Source of the DNA: JAKZSU01 sp047517485
Lineage (GTDB): Bacteria > Pseudomonadota > Alphaproteobacteria > UBA7887
Assembly (NCBI GenBank): GCA_047517485.1
Contig: JAKZSU010000109.1
Location: 1 to 8,215, forward strand
Reading direction: 5' to 3'
Length of the DNA: 8,215 nucleotides
Below the pieces are notes generated by a model. It saw only the letters and a program-made list of their open reading frames with translations. It was not told the DNA's origin and did not search any database. The translations under genes and the position numbers were made by a program. This document shows positions 1-7,548 of this stretch, piece after piece (within the stretch, counting starts at the first letter, position 1; every line of letters begins with the position of its first letter).

Positions 1-2
1 AA

Positions 3-104
3 CTCTACAATGCCCAGTGGATCGTCGAAAAGAACGGCTACCTGAGCCCCGCTCAAGCTCGTCAGGCGTGGCACGCCGCGATCTCAATCAGGCCCGCCGC
101 GTGA
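3..104 (+). CDS. C-terminal fragment of an unidentified upstream gene
   Basis: The frame starting at base 3 stays open for 33 codons and ends at TGA 102-104. Its codons end in G or C in roughly 26 of 33 cases, as expected for coding sequence in this genome, whereas the dprA frame over the same bases has poorer third-position GC. The C-terminal peptide contains NAQWIVEKNGYLSPAQARQ. I do not recognise the family; it does not look like the PlsY C-terminus that I would have considered upstream of dprA in related genomes. Its TGA overlaps a GTG at 101-103 that can start dprA, a typical GTGA stop/start coupling. The gene's start lies outside the window, and because only 33 codons are visible a chance open frame cannot be excluded. 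Confidence 0.45.
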   Translation, partial: LYNAQWIVEKNGYLSPAQARQAWHAAISIRPAA

Positions 105-1189
105 GACAAACTTGTGTCCAAGGAACCGGGTGCGCTACACCGATTACTTTCTTTGAGCTGGTGCGGGGAACCGGATCGGCGAGCGCCGCGCTCGACGCCT
201 TGCCGGAACTCGCGCGTCGCGGCGGCTTGCGCCGAAAGATCAAGATCACCCCGAAAGATCAGGCCAGACAGGAATTGGAATCGCTGACGGCGGCGGGCGG
301 GCGATTTATCGCGCTTGGCGAACCGGGCTATTCGACGCCGCTGGCGGCGATTGCCGATCCTCCGCCCGGGCTGTCGGTGCTTGGCCACGCGGATTTGCTG
401 CGCAAGGATACGGTGGCGATCGTCGGGGCGCGCAACGCGTCGGCCTCCGGCGGCCGGTTCGCCCGTGGCCTGGCGGCGGAACTGGGGCAAGCGAATTTCG
501 TCATTTCGTCTGGGATGGCCCGCGGAATCGACGCGCAAGCTCACCTCGGCGGGATCGAGACCGGCACCGTCGCGGTGGTCGCCGGCGGTGTCGATATTGT
601 CTATCCGGCGGAGAACGCCGATCTGTACGCGCGGATCGTCGAAGCCGGCGCGGTGGTGTCGGAGCAGCCGTTCGGCCTCAAACCGCAGGGTCGCCATTTT
701 CCCCGCCGCAACCGAATCATATCCGGCCTCGCGCTCGGCGTCGTGGTCGTTGAGGCCAGCCTTCGGTCCGGCACCCTGATCACCGCCCGCCTGGCCGGCG
801 AACAGGGCCGCGAAGTGTTCGCGGTCCCGGGCTCGCCGCTCGACCCGCGTCACCGCGGTACCAACCGGCTGATTCGCGACGGGGCGGCGCTGACCGAAGG
901 TGTTGACGACGTCATCGAAGTTCTTTCCGCGCTTCGAAGGAATCAACTTGACGAGCCGCGCCGCGCCCTGGGCGGTGGCGAAATTCCCAGCATTTCCGCG
1001 ACCGATCAAGTATCGGAAACAGCGCGCCAATGTGTCCTCGATGCGCTGGGGCCGACACCGGTCGGTGTTGACGAACTCGTGCGCCAATGCCACTTAACTC
1101 CAGCCGATGTCATGGTGGTGGTGCTGGAACTCGAACTCGCCGGCCGCCTTCTGCGACATGGAGGCGGGACTGTATCTCTGATTTTATAA
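101..1189 (+). CDS. dprA: DNA-processing protein DprA (Smf)
   Basis: DprA binds incoming single-stranded DNA in the cytoplasm during natural transformation and loads RecA onto it. Counted from the GTG at 101 the protein has 362 residues, a normal length. The Rossmann-like DNA-binding core is clear: VAIVGARNAS (about 105-114), SGMARGID (137-144), RHFPRRNRIISG (198-209), SGTLITARLA (223-232), PGSPLDP (243-249) and GTNRLIRDGA (253-262). A C-terminal winged-helix domain (about 312-362, from VGVDELVRQC) completes the usual architecture. I chose GTG 101 because it overlaps the upstream TGA; the frame also stays open upstream, with a GTG at 17, but codon use there is poor. The oddity is the extreme N-terminus: the usual VGP before the ITFF motif reads ATP, and the residues before it do not resemble the family, so the start is uncertain. 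The C-terminal domain ends at TAA 1187-1189. The family assignment is very secure. Confidence 0.95.
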   Translation: MRQTCVQGTGCATPITFFELVRGTGSASAALDALPELARRGGLRRKIKITPKDQARQELESLTAAGGRFIALGEPGYSTPLAAIADPPPGLSVLGHADLLRKDTVAIVGARNASASGGRFARGLAAELGQANFVISSGMARGIDAQAHLGGIETGTVAVVAGGVDIVYPAENADLYARIVEAGAVVSEQPFGLKPQGRHFPRRNRIISGLALGVVVVEASLRSGTLITARLAGEQGREVFAVPGSPLDPRHRGTNRLIRDGAALTEGVDDVIEVLSALRRNQLDEPRRALGGGEIPSISATDQVSETARQCVLDALGPTPVGVDELVRQCHLTPADVMVVVLELELAGRLLRHGGGTVSLIL

Positions 1190-1197
1190 GAGGTTAC

Positions 1198-1248
1198 GTG
1201 GCGAAGTTTAGATTCCTAATTGACCAAATCTCGAGCCCCAATCGATGA
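1198..1248 (+). CDS. Possible 16-residue leader ORF coupled to topA
   Basis: A GTG at 1198-1200 opens a short frame encoding (M)AKFRFLIDQISSPNR and ending at TGA 1246-1248. That stop overlaps the topA start codon as ATGA. An AAGAGG at 1188-1193, just after the dprA stop, is a good Shine-Dalgarno match about four bases before this GTG. topA itself has only a weak CGAG (1232-1235) in front of it. The arrangement would let ribosomes finishing the short frame reinitiate at topA. This is inference from layout only: the peptide has no recognised family, 16 codons can be open by chance, and the AAGAGG could be coincidental. Confidence 0.3.
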   Translation: MAKFRFLIDQISSPNR

Positions 1249-3851
1249 ATGTCGTTGTCGTAGAATCGCCGGCCAAGGCGAAGACGATCGAAAAGTATCT
1301 CGGTGCCGATTACAAGGTACTGGCGAGCTATGGCCACATTTGTGACTTGCCGTCGAAGGACGGCTCGGTGCGCCCCGACGAAGATTTCGGCATGGATTAC
1401 GTGTCGAACGCAAAATCGGCACGCCATTTGAAAGCCATTGTCGATGCCGCCCGAGACGCCGACCAAGTGCTGCTCGCCACCGATCCCGATCGCGAGGGCG
1501 AGGCGATCTCGTGGCATGTGATGAACTATCTGCACGCCCGCCGCGGCCTCGCCGATCTCGCCATGCAGCGGGTGGTATTCCACGAGATCACCCGCGATGC
1601 GGTGATCGACGCGGTCAACAATCCGCGCGATATCGACATGGACCTGGTCAACGCCCAGCAAGCGCGCCGGGCGCTCGACTATTTGGTCGGCTTTACGCTG
1701 TCGCCGGTGTTGTGGCGCAAGGTGCCCGGCAGCCGATCGGCCGGGCGTGTGCAGTCGGTGGCGCTGCGCCTGATCGTCGACCGCGAAATTGAAATCCAAG
1801 CCTTCAAGGCACAGGAATATTGGACCGTCGGCGCGACCTTGACGACGCCGTCGAGGCAAAGCCTGACGGCGCGCCTGGTGACCCTCGACGGTCAACGGCT
1901 CGACAAGTTCGATCTGCCCGACGAAGCCGCGGCGGGCAAGGCGGTGCAAGCGGTCGAGACCCGGAGTTTCACCACCACCAAGGTCGAGCGAAAACAGGTC
2001 CGGCGCTCACCGCCGCCGCCGTTCACCACCTCGACCTTGCAGCAGGAAGCCTCGCGCAAGCTCGGCTTCGCGGCGTCGCACACCATGCGGGTGGCGCAGA
2101 GATTGTACGAGGGCATCGACATCGGCGGCGAGACCGTCGGCCTGATCAGCTATATGCGGACCGATTCGGTTACGCTTTCCAACGAGGCGCTGTCGGCGAC
2201 CCGCGCGGTGATCGGCAAACGCCACGGTTCGGCCTATGTGCCGGAGAAGCCGCGCAAATTCCGCACCCGGGCAAAGAACGCGCAAGAAGCGCATGAAGCG
2301 ATCCGCCCGACCGACCCGGGCCGCCTGGCCGACAGCCTATCGCTCGCCAATGATGAGCGCCGTCTGTACGAGCTGATTTGGCGCCGCACCCTGGCTTGCC
2401 AAATGGCGGACGCGCGGCTCGATCAGGTGCGGGTCGATTTCACCTCGCCCGACGGCCAAGTCGGCCTGCGCGCCAACGGATCGGTGGTCGCGTTCGACGG
2501 TTTTCTCACGCTCTATACCGAGGGCCGCGACGAAGCCGACGACAAGGACGCCGAGAACCGCCTGCCCCAGGTCGACGAAGGCGCGCGGATGGGGCTCGGC
2601 GCGGTCGAGCCGGCCCAGCATTTCACCGGGCCACCGCCGCGCTTCACCGAGGCGTCGCTGGTGCGCAAGATGGAAGAGCTCGGCATCGGGCGACCCTCGA
2701 CCTATGCCAGCATTATCTCGGTTCTCCAGGATCGCGACTACGTCGTCCTCGAGCGCAAGCGTTTCGTTCCCGAGGATCGCGGCCGGCTGGTCACGGCGTT
2801 TCTCGAGAGCTTCTTCGAACGCTATGTCGAGTATGATTTTACCGCCCGCCTGGAAGACCAACTCGATCAAATCTCGAATGGCGAACTGGCGTGGAAAGAC
2901 GTGTTGCGCGCCTTCTGGTCGGCGTTCAGCGTCTCCGTCGAAGAGATCAGCGATCTTCGGGTCCGGGAAATCCTCGACAAGCTGGACGAAGTGCTTGGCC
3001 CGCACATTTTCCCCGAGATCGAAGGCAAGGGCGATCCGCGCGTGTGTCCGCAATGCGACGACGGCCGGCTCAGCCTGAAACTGGGAAAATTTGGCGCCTT
3101 TACCGGGTGCTCGAACTATCCCGAGTGCCGCTTTACCGGTCAATTGAGCAACGGCAAAGGCGAAGAGGGCGCACTCGTCGACGGGCCGAGAGTAATCGGC
3201 CAAGACGCGCACGGCACCGATGTCTCGATCCGTAAGGGACCGTACGGATTCTATATCCAACTCGGCGAACCCGACGGCGACACCAAGCCTAAACGGGTGT
3301 CGCTCGCCAAGGGCACCGACCCGGGTTCGATCGAACTCGAGGCCGCCTTGGGACTGCTCAGCCTGCCGCGCGATATCGGCGCGCACCCGGAAACCGGCGA
3401 CATGATCACCGCGGGGGTCGGGCGCTATGGCCCCTACGTCAAGCATGGCAAGACTTTCAAATCCCTGAAGGGCGACGACGACGTGCTCACCGTCGGTATC
3501 AATCGCGCGGTATCGCTGTTGGCCGAACCATCGCGCGGGCGCGGCGGCGCGGTGCCGATCAAGGTGCTCGGCAAACACCCGGACGACGACGCCGAGGTGG
3601 CGATTTTCAGCGGACGCTACGGCCCCTACATCAAGCACAACCGGGTATTCGCGACAGTCCCGAACGGCTCGGATCCCGAGTCGGTGACGCTCGTCGAAGC
3701 GCTGCCGCTGCTCGCCGAGAAGGCGGCCAAGCAAAAGCAGGGCAAGAAAAAGGCGCCGGCGAAGAAGGCCGCTAAGAAAACCTCTGCCAAGAGCAAATCC
3801 GCAAAGACCCGCAAAAAGGCGAAAGCGAAACCCGCCAGCGACAAAGTTTGA
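1245..3851 (+). CDS. topA: DNA topoisomerase I (type IA, omega protein)
   Basis: This enzyme relaxes negatively supercoiled DNA by cutting one strand through a 5'-phosphotyrosine link. The 868-residue protein opens with a TOPRIM domain (VVVVESPAKAKTI with Glu7, and DPDREGE at 80-86 carrying the metal-binding acidic residues). The catalytic tyrosine is Tyr303 in ISYMRTDS. The SAGRVQSVALR (165-175), NAQEAHEAIRPT (345-356) and GIGRPSTYASI (480-490) motifs are intact. A four-cysteine zinc ribbon follows (Cys601, 604, 622, 628), then three C-terminal repeats with a GPYG/GPYV/GPYI core (about 661, 723 and 787). A lysine/alanine-rich tail (829-868) probably binds DNA or RNA polymerase. ATG 1245 is the only possible start: an in-frame TGA lies at 1221-1223 with no ATG, GTG or TTG between. 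The gene lacks a strong ribosome binding site and may depend on coupling to a short upstream frame. Its TGA overlaps the rnr ATG. Confidence 0.98.
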   Translation: MNVVVVESPAKAKTIEKYLGADYKVLASYGHICDLPSKDGSVRPDEDFGMDYVSNAKSARHLKAIVDAARDADQVLLATDPDREGEAISWHVMNYLHARRGLADLAMQRVVFHEITRDAVIDAVNNPRDIDMDLVNAQQARRALDYLVGFTLSPVLWRKVPGSRSAGRVQSVALRLIVDREIEIQAFKAQEYWTVGATLTTPSRQSLTARLVTLDGQRLDKFDLPDEAAAGKAVQAVETRSFTTTKVERKQVRRSPPPPFTTSTLQQEASRKLGFAASHTMRVAQRLYEGIDIGGETVGLISYMRTDSVTLSNEALSATRAVIGKRHGSAYVPEKPRKFRTRAKNAQEAHEAIRPTDPGRLADSLSLANDERRLYELIWRRTLACQMADARLDQVRVDFTSPDGQVGLRANGSVVAFDGFLTLYTEGRDEADDKDAENRLPQVDEGARMGLGAVEPAQHFTGPPPRFTEASLVRKMEELGIGRPSTYASIISVLQDRDYVVLERKRFVPEDRGRLVTAFLESFFERYVEYDFTARLEDQLDQISNGELAWKDVLRAFWSAFSVSVEEISDLRVREILDKLDEVLGPHIFPEIEGKGDPRVCPQCDDGRLSLKLGKFGAFTGCSNYPECRFTGQLSNGKGEEGALVDGPRVIGQDAHGTDVSIRKGPYGFYIQLGEPDGDTKPKRVSLAKGTDPGSIELEAALGLLSLPRDIGAHPETGDMITAGVGRYGPYVKHGKTFKSLKGDDDVLTVGINRAVSLLAEPSRGRGGAVPIKVLGKHPDDDAEVAIFSGRYGPYIKHNRVFATVPNGSDPESVTLVEALPLLAEKAAKQKQGKKKAPAKKAAKKTSAKSKSAKTRKKAKAKPASDKV

Positions 3852-6085
3852 TGCCGGCGCGGCGGCGCTCCGGTACCGGTCCCCTGCCCACCCGCGAACA
3901 AATTATCGATTTCGTCGAGAACGCCGAAGGCAAGGTCGGCAAGCGTGAGATCGCGCGCGCGTTCAAGGTCTCGGGCGCCGATCGGGTGGCGCTCAAGACA
4001 CTGCTGCGCGAACTCGCCGACGACGGGGTGCTGGTTCGCGGCGGCCGGCGCGCGGTTGCCGTAGCCGGCGCGCTGCCGCCGGTGGTCCTCGCCGAGATAA
4101 CCGGCCTCGATCGCGACGGCGAGGCGATCGGACGGCCCGCCGAGTGGCGCGGCGAAGGCGAGCCGCCGGTGATCACCGTTCTGCCACAGACCCGGCGCGG
4201 CGTGCGGCCGCCGAGACCGGGCGATCGCGCACTGATCAAGGTGAAGCGGCTCGGCGATGACCGTTACGAGGGGCGCGTCATCAAGGTCCTCGAAGCGCGC
4301 GCGGGGCGCCTCGTGGGCGTCTATCGCCGCGCCCATGACGGCGCCGATGCGGGACGCCTGCAACCGGCGGATCGGCGCAATCGAACCGAATTCGCGGTCG
4401 CCGATGGCGACGAGAAAGATGCCAAGCCGGGCGATCTGGTGGTCGCGGAAATGCTAACCGCGCGCAAATGGGGCCTGCGACAGGCGCGGGTAATCGAGGT
4501 GCTCGAAGCCATCGACTCGCCGCGCGCGATCAGTCTGCTGGTACTCAACGCGCACGCCATCCCACACCATATGCCCGCAGCGGCGGAAGCGCTGGCGGCA
4601 CGCGCCAAGCCGCCCGCGTTGGCCAAGCGCAAAGACCTGCGCGACTTGGCCCTAGTCACCATCGACGACGAGGACGCGCGCGACTTCGACGACGCGATAT
4701 GGGCCGAGCCCGATGCCGACGCCGCGAACGAGGGCGGCTGGCATGTCGTCGTGGCGATCGCCGATGTCGCCCATTTCGTCCGCCCGGGCGATGCCATTGA
4801 TACGGAAGCGCGCCAGCGCGGCAATTCGGTGTACCTGCCGGACCTGGTGGTGCCGATGCTGCCCGAGGCGCTGTCGAACGGCCTGTGCTCGCTCAAGCCG
4901 GGCGAGGAGCGGGCGTGTCTGGCGGCGCATCTGTGGATCAACCGCGACGGTGCGATCCTCCGCCATCGCTTCGAGCGCGGCCTGATGCGCTCGGCGGCGC
5001 GCCTCACCTATCGCGCGGTGCAGGGCGCGATCGACGGGACCGGCGATAGCGCGATCAGCGACCAGGTGCTGATACCCTTGGTCGGCGCCTGGCAAAGTCT
5101 GCGGCGCGTCAGGGCGGCGCGCGGTACCCTGGATTTCGATTTGCCGGAACGCCGGGTGCTCTTCGACGATCGCGGCGAGGTGCGGGCGATCACCACCCGG
5201 GCGCGCTACGACAGCCATCGCATCGTCGAGGAATTCATGATCGCCGCCAATGTCGCCGCGGCCGAAACCTTGATCGCCAAACGCGCAGCCTGCCTGTTCC
5301 GGATTCACGACCAGCCGCCGCTCGATAAGCTCGAGGGCCTGCGCGACTATCTCGCATCGTTGGGCTATAAATTGACCCGCAGCCGGCATCTGACGACCGG
5401 ACACTTCAACACGATCTTGAAAAAAGCGGCCGGCACGCCCGAGGCGCTGACCGTCGCGATAATGGTGTTGCGGGCGCAATCGCAGGCCGAATACAGCCCC
5501 GACAACATCGGCCACTTCGGCCTCAACCTGTCGCGCTACGCGCATTTCACCTCGCCGATCCGGCGCTATGCCGACCTGCTGGTGCATCGCAGCCTGATCC
5601 GCGCGCTCAAGCTCGGGCCCGGCGGATTGCCGACCGACGCCGGCCAGGGCTTCGCCGATATCGGCGCCGAGATATCGGCGACCGAACGCCGCGCGACGAT
5701 CGCCGAACGCGATGCCATGGACCGCTTTAGCACGCGCTATCTCGCGGCCCGAGTCGGCGCCACGTTCGCGGCGGCGATCACCGGCGTTACCCGCTTCGGC
5801 CTGTTCGTCAGATTGGCGGAGACTGGCGCCGAGGGCCTGATTCCGATCCGCGATTTCGGCGAATATATGCGCCACGACGCGGCCCAGCAGCGCCTGGTCG
5901 GCGAAGACAGCGGGCGCGAGCATCGGCTCGGCGAATCCCTCTCGGTGACCCTGGCGGAAGCCGACTCGGTGACTGGCTCGTTGCGCTTCGAATTGTCGGA
6001 CCATGAGAAACCGGTGCGCAATGGTACAAATGGCAAGCCCAAAAAGGTGGTGCTCCGCCGCAAGCCCCGCGGACGGCGGCGCTAG
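3851..6085 (+). CDS. rnr: Ribonuclease R (3'-5' exoribonuclease, RNB family)
   Basis: RNase R degrades structured RNA processively from the 3' end and takes part in mRNA, rRNA and trans-translation quality control. The protein has 744 residues counted from ATG 3851, which overlaps the topA stop as TGATG; a TTG at 3848 is a less likely start. Order of parts: N-terminal winged helix (about 10-70), cold-shock-type OB domains (about 75-235), the RNB catalytic domain (about 260-590) and an S1 domain (about 634-716, including VTRFGLFVRL). A basic tail follows (718-744, ending RRKPRGRRR). The metal-binding acidic cluster is intact in IDDEDARDFDDA (Asp272, 278, 280, 281). The RNA-clamping tyrosine is Tyr328 in GNSVYLP, and HFTSPIRRYADLLVHR (565-580) is the family signature. 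Overlap with topA and the three-base gap to the next gene indicate co-transcription. No lesion is seen. Confidence 0.97.
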   Translation: MPARRRSGTGPLPTREQIIDFVENAEGKVGKREIARAFKVSGADRVALKTLLRELADDGVLVRGGRRAVAVAGALPPVVLAEITGLDRDGEAIGRPAEWRGEGEPPVITVLPQTRRGVRPPRPGDRALIKVKRLGDDRYEGRVIKVLEARAGRLVGVYRRAHDGADAGRLQPADRRNRTEFAVADGDEKDAKPGDLVVAEMLTARKWGLRQARVIEVLEAIDSPRAISLLVLNAHAIPHHMPAAAEALAARAKPPALAKRKDLRDLALVTIDDEDARDFDDAIWAEPDADAANEGGWHVVVAIADVAHFVRPGDAIDTEARQRGNSVYLPDLVVPMLPEALSNGLCSLKPGEERACLAAHLWINRDGAILRHRFERGLMRSAARLTYRAVQGAIDGTGDSAISDQVLIPLVGAWQSLRRVRAARGTLDFDLPERRVLFDDRGEVRAITTRARYDSHRIVEEFMIAANVAAAETLIAKRAACLFRIHDQPPLDKLEGLRDYLASLGYKLTRSRHLTTGHFNTILKKAAGTPEALTVAIMVLRAQSQAEYSPDNIGHFGLNLSRYAHFTSPIRRYADLLVHRSLIRALKLGPGGLPTDAGQGFADIGAEISATERRATIAERDAMDRFSTRYLAARVGATFAAAITGVTRFGLFVRLAETGAEGLIPIRDFGEYMRHDAAQQRLVGEDSGREHRLGESLSVTLAEADSVTGSLRFELSDHEKPVRNGTNGKPKKVVLRRKPRGRRR

Positions 6086-6088
6086 GGC

Positions 6089-7246
6089 ATGACGGTTGAC
6101 AGGCGGCTCGTCCGCAGCCTGATCGCGGCGACCGGGGCCACCGCCATGCTGGGGGTGACGATCGGTCTCGCCATGGTCTTGCTGTCGCTGGTGCTCGAAC
6201 AGCGGGGCTTCGGCGAAATCGAAATCGGCCTCAGCGCGGCGGTACAATTTCTCGGCATCATGGGATTTGCCCCGCTCGCGCCGCGGATCATGCGCCGCCT
6301 GGGGCTGGTCCGACCGATCGCCTTGAGCCTGGTGGTGTGCGCCGTCTGCTTGGCGTCGTTCACCGCTTTCACCAGTTACGCGTCCTGGCTGGTCATTCGC
6401 TTGATTTTCGGCGGCGCGGAAGCGCTGCTGTTCGTCGCCAGCGAGACCTGGATCAACGAGGCGGTGCCGGATCGCCTCCGCGGCCGGGTGGTGGCGTTGT
6501 ACGGCACCGTGTTGGCGATCGGCTTCGCCGCCGGACCGCTGATCGTCAAGGCGACGGATACCGCCGATGCGACGCCGTTCGTCGTCGGTGCCATCCTGGT
6601 TCTCGCCGGTCTGCTGCCGTTGGCGATCGGCATTGGCATGGCGCCAACCTTCGACGAGGCGCCGAACAAACATGTTCTCGCGGTGTTCGCGGCTTTGCCG
6701 GTGGCCGCCGGGTCGGCCGCATTGTTCGGCCTGCTCGACGGCGGTCTGTACAGCCTGCTTGCGGTCTACGGCCTTAACATTGGTCTCGTGAAAGACGACG
6801 CGGTGCAACTCGTCACCGCCTTGGTCTCGGGCGGGATCGTATTACAAATTCCAATCGGCTGGCTCGCCGATCGCGTCGATCGCGCGCACTTGCTCGCCGG
6901 TTGCGCCGGCCTCGGCACGGTTCTGCTGTTGATCCTGCCGATTACGGTCGGCCACGGCATGGCGATCCACGTGGTGTTGTTCGGCATCGGCGGATTGCTC
7001 GGTGCGTACTGGATTTTGGCGATGATTCTGCTCGGCCAAAAATACAGCGGCGGCGACCTGGCGGCCGGCAATGTCGGCCTGACCATCGCCTACGGGATCG
7101 GCAGCGTGACCGGCCCGGCGCTCTGCGGCTATGCCATGGAGCTGTGGCGTCCGCACGGTCTGGTCGTACCCTTGGCCATCCTCACCGCGGCGTTCGCGCT
7201 GTTCGCCGCGACCCGCGGCCGCACTCGTTCAAACGAAGGTGCTTGA
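6089..7246 (+). CDS. Major facilitator superfamily transporter
   Basis: This is a 385-residue inner-membrane protein with about twelve hydrophobic segments, roughly at 12-34, 45-65, 76-94, 98-118, 135-155, 163-184, 198-228, 236-257, 266-286, 292-314, 325-345 and 358-376. The second half carries a good MFS motif A, GWLADRVDRAHLL (257-269); the first-half copy is degenerate. The stretch SETWINEAVPDRLRGRVVAL (118-137) with the following glycine-rich helix resembles the YcaD-like group of putative MFS carriers. The substrate cannot be read from the sequence. It starts three bases after the rnr stop, with AGGG very close to the ATG, so translation probably relies on coupling to rnr. Its TGA lies within a TTGACA that seems to serve as the rpmG -35 element. 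Its place between rnr and rpmG need not imply a functional link to RNA decay or ribosomes. Confidence 0.88.
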   Translation: MTVDRRLVRSLIAATGATAMLGVTIGLAMVLLSLVLEQRGFGEIEIGLSAAVQFLGIMGFAPLAPRIMRRLGLVRPIALSLVVCAVCLASFTAFTSYASWLVIRLIFGGAEALLFVASETWINEAVPDRLRGRVVALYGTVLAIGFAAGPLIVKATDTADATPFVVGAILVLAGLLPLAIGIGMAPTFDEAPNKHVLAVFAALPVAAGSAALFGLLDGGLYSLLAVYGLNIGLVKDDAVQLVTALVSGGIVLQIPIGWLADRVDRAHLLAGCAGLGTVLLLILPITVGHGMAIHVVLFGIGGLLGAYWILAMILLGQKYSGGDLAAGNVGLTIAYGIGSVTGPALCGYAMELWRPHGLVVPLAILTAAFALFAATRGRTRSNEGA

Positions 7247-7270
7247 CAGCGGGGTCGCGGACGCTAATGT
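7243..7270 (+). promoter_or_regulatory. Sigma70-type promoter for rpmG
   Basis: A perfect TTGACA (7243-7248) is followed by a 16-base spacer and TAATGT (7265-7270), preceded by GC as is common in alphaproteobacterial -10 regions. The transporter stop codon TGA (7244-7246) lies inside the -35 hexamer. Transcription would begin near 7277, giving a leader of about 40 bases before rpmG. The leader contains a small G+C hairpin (7291-7305, arms CGGGC and GCCCG) that ends at the ribosome binding site. The prediction rests on sequence match and position only. Confidence 0.65.
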
Positions 7271-7304
7271 CCGGCCCTCGGAATTGGAGACGGGCCCGGC
7301 GCCC

Positions 7305-7309
7305 GGGAG
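7305..7309 (+). promoter_or_regulatory. Ribosome binding site of rpmG
   Basis: GGGAG lies seven bases before ATG 7317. A second ATG at 7310 directly abuts this site and opens only a four-codon frame (ends TAA 7322-7324), so the spacing favours the ATG at 7317 as the L33 start. Confidence 0.7.
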
Positions 7310-7316
7310 ATGAGCG

Positions 7317-7484
7317 ATGGCTAAGCCTGCGACGATAAAAATTCGCCTCAACAGCACGGCGGGAACCGGTCACTTCTATGTGACCAAAAAGAATCCGCGC
7401 AACATCACCGGCAAACTCGAGATGAAGAAATACGACCCGGTGGCGCGCAAGCATGTGCTGTATAAGGAAGGCAAGATCAAATAG
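7317..7484 (+). CDS. rpmG: 50S ribosomal protein L33 (bL33)
   Basis: The gene encodes 55 residues, the usual size, beginning MAKPATIKIRLNSTAGTGHF and ending in VARKHVLYKEGKIK. bL33 sits near the E site of the large ribosomal subunit. The YVTKKNPRN and MKKYDPVARKH segments are the hallmarks of the proteobacterial form. There are no cysteines, so this is the zinc-independent type rather than the CxxC zinc-ribbon version. The gene stands alone, with its own promoter at the end of the transporter gene, a GGGAG ribosome binding site and a hairpin terminator 25 bases after its TAG, so it is probably expressed as a monocistronic message. No paralogue is visible here. Confidence 0.97.
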   Translation: MAKPATIKIRLNSTAGTGHFYVTKKNPRNITGKLEMKKYDPVARKHVLYKEGKIK

Positions 7485-7508
7485 CCGGGCGAGCTACGCC
7501 CCGGTTTG

Positions 7509-7534
7509 AAAAGGCGGTCCGCGGGCCGCCTTTT
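7509..7534 (+). terminator. Intrinsic terminator of rpmG, probably bidirectional
   Basis: AAAAGGCGG (7509-7517) pairs with CCGCCTTTT (7526-7534). The enclosed TCCGCGGG can extend the stem with a U-G pair and further C-G pairs. Four T's follow the G+C stem, then GCATTT. The A-tract on the other side gives the same layout on the - strand, so the hairpin can also end transcription of the convergent GFA-family gene, whose stop lies 15 bases away. Confidence 0.85.
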
Positions 7535-7548
7535 GCATTTGACGGAGG

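Noticed and set aside
62..1093. A 343-codon - strand frame opposite dprA
   Set aside because: It mirrors the conserved dprA core and shows no recognisable domain.
1220..1248. TTGACC as a -35 element for topA
   Set aside because: The matching -10 position would fall on the topA start codon and has no reasonable hexamer, so no promoter is supported.
2337..3734. A 465-codon - strand frame opposite topA
   Set aside because: Same explanation: low-complexity composition, no motifs, and complete overlap with catalytic and zinc-ribbon parts of TopA.
3714..3848. Repetitive AAG/GCC-rich tract as a DNA repeat
   Set aside because: It encodes the lysine/alanine-rich TopA tail, which is common in this family; the repetitiveness follows from amino-acid composition.
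4652..6808. A 718-codon open frame on the - strand across rnr and the transporter gene
   Set aside because: It is antisense to two clear genes and its translation is rich in Arg, Gln, Ala and His with no family motif, the usual shadow of GC-rich codon bias.
7310..7324. Four-codon frame overlapping the rpmG start
   Set aside because: The ribosome binding site GGGAG directly abuts its ATG, leaving no spacing for initiation, whereas the L33 ATG is seven bases away.
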